Below are positions 60,824-64,000 of a stretch of 64,000 bases of DNA, one piece after another. A program made the position numbers and the translations under genes. The notes beneath the pieces were generated by a model that made no database searches, was not told the DNA's origin, and saw only the letters and a list, made by a program, of their open reading frames with translations. The DNA is from Thermoflexus hugenholtzii JAD2 (GTDB lineage: Bacteria; Chloroflexota; Anaerolineae; Thermoflexales; Thermoflexaceae): assembly GCF_900187885.1 (NCBI RefSeq), contig NZ_FYEK01000078.1:40809-104808 (forward strand), in the 5' to 3' direction. Position 1 is the first letter of the stretch. Each line of letters begins with the position of its first letter.

Positions 60824-61761
60824 CCGGACATCCTCCGCGTGATGAGCTCGTAGAGGGACCAGAGCCCTCCGGGGGCGAACCCCACGATGGCCAGCATGAT
60901 CAATCCCAGCCCCATCTGCCAGGTGTAAGGGATGTATTTATAGGCATAGGTCCGGAGGAACTCGAAGACGATGGATCCCACCAGCGGGGCGAAGACGTTC
61001 CCCGTCCCCCCGAGCAGGGCGACGAAGACGAACTCCCCTGAGGTGGTCCAGTAGGCCAGGTTCGGGTCGATGTGGCCCACGCTCATCGCGCTCAGGGCCC
61101 CGCCCAGCCCGCCCATGGCCCCCACGAGGAGCACCGTGATATAGAGGGCACGGCTCACCGAAAGCCCCAGGTATTCCACCCGCACCTCGTTGTCCCGGAT
61201 GGCCCGCACGGTGTAGCCCAGGGGGGATTGGAGATACCGGAAGATCAGGAAGACCATCACCGCTGTGCAGGCGAGGGTGAACAGATAAAGGGCGGAGCCC
61301 AGATGCTCCTCGGGGGGGCTCCAGCCCAGAAAGGTCGGAGGGGGGATGCGCAGCCCGTCGGTGCCTCCGGTGATCCAATAGGCCTTCACCAGGACGCCGT
61401 AGAGGATCATCGAGAAGGCCAGGGTGAGCATGGCGAAGAAGATCCCCCGGTAGCGGGCCAGCAGCGGCCCGGTGAGGGCCGCGATCCCCAGGCCTGCTCC
61501 GGCCCCCAGGGCCACTCCCACGAGGGCGTCCCGAAGCCCCAGGTCCCGCACAGCGAACCCCACCGCGTAGGCCCCGGCGGCGAAGAAGAGCCCCTGTCCG
61601 AAGGAGACCAGCCCGGCCTGCATCAGCAGCACCACCCCCAGCACCAGCAGCCCGCGGGCCAGGGCCAGGGTGAGCAGGAACCGGCTCCAGCCGGGCAGGA
61701 GGAGCCCCAGCCCGGCCATCCCCGCGATCAGGATCAGCCCTCCGAAGGGGCGGAGCTTCAT
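60793..61761 (-). CDS. Liv-type ABC transporter permease, LivM family (second set)
   Basis: Inner-membrane permease of 322 residues with about nine hydrophobic segments. LivM landmarks include LVSFGQGLFFAAGAYAVG and VRAIRDNEVRVEYLGLSV, and GGTGNVFAPLVGS toward the C-terminus. It overlaps livH by 4 bases. Normal length. Confidence 0.92.
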   Translation of the reverse strand: MKLRPFGGLILIAGMAGLGLLLPGWSRFLLTLALARGLLVLGVVLLMQAGLVSFGQGLFFAAGAYAVGFAVRDLGLRDALVGVALGAGAGLGIAALTGPLLARYRGIFFAMLTLAFSMILYGVLVKAYWITGGTDGLRIPPPTFLGWSPPEEHLGSALYLFTLACTAVMVFLIFRYLQSPLGYTVRAIRDNEVRVEYLGLSVSRALYITVLLVGAMGGLGGALSAMSVGHIDPNLAYWTTSGEFVFVALLGGTGNVFAPLVGSIVFEFLRTYAYKYIPYTWQMGLGLIMLAIVGFAPGGLWSLYELITRRMSGWMWSWKRGA

Positions 61762-62654
61762 ACCCGTCGCACCTCCTCCATCCCGAACAGGCCGTGCGGC
61801 CGAAGGAGCAGCACCATCGCCATGACGAGATAGATGGCGAAGAGCTCCAGCGCCGGGATCCGGTGCACCATCAGGGAGCGGACCAGGCCCACCAGGAGGG
61901 CGCCGGCCGCCGAGCCCTCCAGGCTCCCCAGCCCCCCGATCACCACCACCGCGAAGGCGAGGACGATCACCTCCACGGAGAGGCCGGGGACCACGGAGAT
62001 CATCGGGGCGGTGAAGGCGCCCCCTAAGGCGGCCAGGACGGCCCCCAAGGTGAAGGTGAGCAAGGAAACCCGGGGGACGTTCACGCCCATCGCGGCGCTG
62101 ATCTCGGGATCATGGATCATGGCCACCACCAGCCGGCCGATGCGGGTGCTGTGGATGAAGAGATAAAGCGATCCACCGGCCAGCAGCGCGACCCCGAGCA
62201 ACAAGAAGCTGTAGCCCGGATACGGGATGCCCCCCAGCTGGACGATCCCCAGCAACCCGTAGGGCTTGTAGGCGTAGTAGGGGTTCACCCCCCACACGAG
62301 CTTCATGAGATCTTCCAGGATCAAGAAGAGGGCGTAGGTGGCCAGGAGCTGGTAGACGGGATCGCGTCCGTAAATCCATCGCAACAGCCCTCGCTCGATG
62401 AGGGGGCCGGCGACGGCTCCCACCACCAGGGCGGCCCCCAGCAGGGCCAGATAGCTCCCCAAGGGCCAAAGCCCCCGGTCAAAGTAAACGAGCACCACCG
62501 AGGCAGCCGCGTAGGCCCCCAGTGCGTAGAGGCTGCCGTGGGCCAGGTTCAGGATGCGCAGCACCCCGTAGATCAGGGTGAGCCCCGCGGAGATCAGAAA
62601 GAGCCACGAGGCATACACCAGCCCATCCGTCAGGATGATCAGCGCCGTCTCCAT
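61758..62654 (-). CDS. Liv-type ABC transporter permease, LivH family (second set)
   Basis: Inner-membrane permease of 298 residues, the usual LivH size, in contrast to the enlarged LivH at 16492. Landmarks are AGLTLIYGVLRILNLAHGSL and VVIGGLGSLEGSAAGALLVG. It starts 64 bases after the binding-protein gene. Confidence 0.92.
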   Translation of the reverse strand: METALIILTDGLVYASWLFLISAGLTLIYGVLRILNLAHGSLYALGAYAAASVVLVYFDRGLWPLGSYLALLGAALVVGAVAGPLIERGLLRWIYGRDPVYQLLATYALFLILEDLMKLVWGVNPYYAYKPYGLLGIVQLGGIPYPGYSFLLLGVALLAGGSLYLFIHSTRIGRLVVAMIHDPEISAAMGVNVPRVSLLTFTLGAVLAALGGAFTAPMISVVPGLSVEVIVLAFAVVVIGGLGSLEGSAAGALLVGLVRSLMVHRIPALELFAIYLVMAMVLLLRPHGLFGMEEVRRV

Positions 62655-62718
62655 CCACGCCCCTCCGCGTCGGGAGGGGGGCAGGGCCTGCGCCCTCGCC
62701 CCCCTCCCTTAATGGAAA

Positions 62719-64000
62719 TTACGGGCACTTCGCCCCGGGGAACCCCTGGGCGATCCAGTCGGGGGTCTTCATCCCGTCGGGCGGGTTCACGCACTCCGCG
62801 GGGAACTCCATCACATCTGTGAGCTTCACCTCCCCGGTCGCCGGATCGAAGTCCCCTGTGATCCCCAGGACGATCGGCTCCACCGCCTGATGGCCCTTCC
62901 CCAGGGCCATGCGGATCGTCCCGCTGGGGGTCTCGAACTCCAGATACTCGAAGGCCGCGATCACCTGATCCACTGTCGGCCACTTCCCGCCGTTGGCGGC
63001 GATGGCCTTCTCATAGGCGGCCTTCACGCCCAGGATGGCCTGGGCGATGTGGTAGGAGGGGTAGACCGGGCGGACCACATAGCGGTCCTTATAGATCTTC
63101 ACGAACCAGTCGTTGAGAGGCGTCTTCGGGGCCAGGGCCCCGTGAGGCCCCCGGCCGGCGATCACGATGCCCTTCGGAACATCCCGGCCCAGGCGGGGGA
63201 GGATGGTATCCCCGGTGGTCAGGATGGCCGTCGTCTGCTGGAAGAGCCCGCGAGGGGCGGCTTGGATCACAAAGGCCTCCAGATCACCGCCCCAGAAGCT
63301 GGTGTGGACCACCTCGGGGCGGGCGGCGAGCATGGCGGAGAGCTCCGCCGAATACTCGCCGGCAAACAGCCTGGGGAAGTGCTCCCCGACCACCTGCACA
63401 TCCGGCTTGAGTTTGAGCACAGAATCCCGGAAGGCAGCCCAGGAGTCCTGGCCCCAGGCGTAGTTCTGGTTGATCCCCGCGATGCGGCGCAGATTGGGCT
63501 TCATCCGCAGGATGTAGCGGGCGGCGCCGACGTTCTCGATCACCTGATGGGCGTGGGTCCGGAAGACGTAACGGTAATCCCGCTCTTCGAAGATCTGGTT
63601 GGTGCCGCAGTCAAAGAGCACGGTGAGGGTCTTGAGCTCCTCGGCCACCGGGGCCACCGCCAAGCAGTCGGAGCTGGAGATGTAGCCGATGACCAGGTCC
63701 ACCTTCTCCTCCAGCACCAGACGGCGGAACTCCGCCACCTGCTTCTCCGCGCCGCCGGCTTCGTCCACGTAGATGGCCTGGATCGGGACCCCGCCGATCC
63801 CCTTCTGGTCGTAAGGGGCGGGAGCGTTGCCGGCGTTGAGGTTCTCGATGAGAACCTCCGCGGCGTTGCGAGCGGGCACTCCGAAGGGCGAGGCCGCCGG
63901 GCCGGAGAGGAAGGTCACGATGCCGATCTTGAGGGCGGCCGGGGCCCCGGGGACGGCGGGGGTCGGCGTGGGGGGCGCCGCCGTCGGGGTCGGGCCGGCC
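62719..64000 (-). CDS. Liv-type substrate-binding lipoprotein, LivK family (N-terminus beyond window)
   Basis: Receptor of the second Liv system. The frame is open to the right edge, giving 426 visible residues. The first ones form a Pro/Thr/Ala linker (AGPTPTAAPPTPTPAVPG), typical of lipoproteins here, so the signal and lipobox must lie outside the window. The binding domain begins LKIGIVTFLSGPAASPFGVP. A Met at 63918 is inside the domain and not the start. It heads the operon in the order binding protein, H, M, G, F, second binding protein, aldehyde and alcohol dehydrogenases. Confidence 0.9.
   Translation of the reverse strand, partial: AGPTPTAAPPTPTPAVPGAPAALKIGIVTFLSGPAASPFGVPARNAAEVLIENLNAGNAPAPYDQKGIGGVPIQAIYVDEAGGAEKQVAEFRRLVLEEKVDLVIGYISSSDCLAVAPVAEELKTLTVLFDCGTNQIFEERDYRYVFRTHAHQVIENVGAARYILRMKPNLRRIAGINQNYAWGQDSWAAFRDSVLKLKPDVQVVGEHFPRLFAGEYSAELSAMLAARPEVVHTSFWGGDLEAFVIQAAPRGLFQQTTAILTTGDTILPRLGRDVPKGIVIAGRGPHGALAPKTPLNDWFVKIYKDRYVVRPVYPSYHIAQAILGVKAAYEKAIAANGGKWPTVDQVIAAFEYLEFETPSGTIRMALGKGHQAVEPIVLGITGDFDPATGEVKLTDVMEFPAECVNPPDGMKTPDWIAQGFPGAKCP

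Overview
The window is GC-rich (about two thirds G+C by eye), densely packed and bacterial. The most likely source is a Chloroflexota thermophile, perhaps a Thermoflexus or Anaerolineae relative. That placement rests on overall gene style: solute-binding lipoproteins with long Pro/Thr linkers, an abundance of ABC transporters, GTG starts, GGAGG ribosome sites and 4-base ATGA overlaps. No marker gene settles it. There is no rRNA, tRNA, CRISPR array or intact mobile element.

Layout. (1) 1-5709, minus: a sugar ABC transporter operon led by an unusual GntR regulator fused to a solute-binding-protein domain. A GH63 glycosidase diverges from it over a shared promoter. (2) 7194-10333: a two-domain nitrilase-like protein, a cupin and a creatininase-family hydrolase. 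(3) 15291-10333, minus: a self-contained sugar or sugar-acid PTS operon with a consensus promoter, made of a SorC regulator, a KDPG-type aldolase, a phosphotriesterase-family lactonase and PTS IIB, IIA and IIC, closed by a terminator. (4) 28708-15357, minus: a 13-gene run starting with a TetR regulator. It encodes two acyl-CoA ligases, two alpha/beta hydrolases, a 3-hydroxybutyrate-dehydrogenase-like SDR, a KAS III-like enzyme, a MaoC hydratase and a complete Liv-type ABC importer, which reads as uptake, activation and breakdown of an organic acid.

(5) 28890-33686, plus: a NarL-type two-component pair and the glyoxylate shunt (malate synthase, isocitrate lyase), able to assimilate the acetyl-CoA made by region 4. 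(6) 33839-35612: a possible 50-residue protein and a AAA+ ATPase with an unrecognised N-terminal domain. (7) 35750-39538: consensus promoter, cobalamin riboswitch, then class I ribonucleotide reductase. The small subunit has Phe at the usual radical Tyr, as in Mn/Fe class Ic enzymes. (8) 39822-40057: collapsed remains of an MNT/HEPN toxin-antitoxin pair. (9) 40112-50276: a GT39-like membrane glycosyltransferase, an alkyl-DHAP-synthase/glycerol-3-phosphate-dehydrogenase pair, a trans-3-hydroxyproline-dehydratase-like enzyme, an RNase H-like/TPR protein, SerRS and a DUF4870 protein.

(10) 55194-50303, minus: a WecA-like transferase with an unknown membrane protein, then a Ras-like GTPase/roadblock module whose parts are fused to a pseudo-receiver, a nucleotidyltransferase and DUF4388. 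This is the best candidate for an undescribed signalling system. (11) 55249-55500: tandem 140-base palindromic repeats. (12) 64000-55573, minus: a second Liv transporter operon with a second binding protein that lacks a signal peptide, followed by aldehyde and alcohol dehydrogenases and a terminator.
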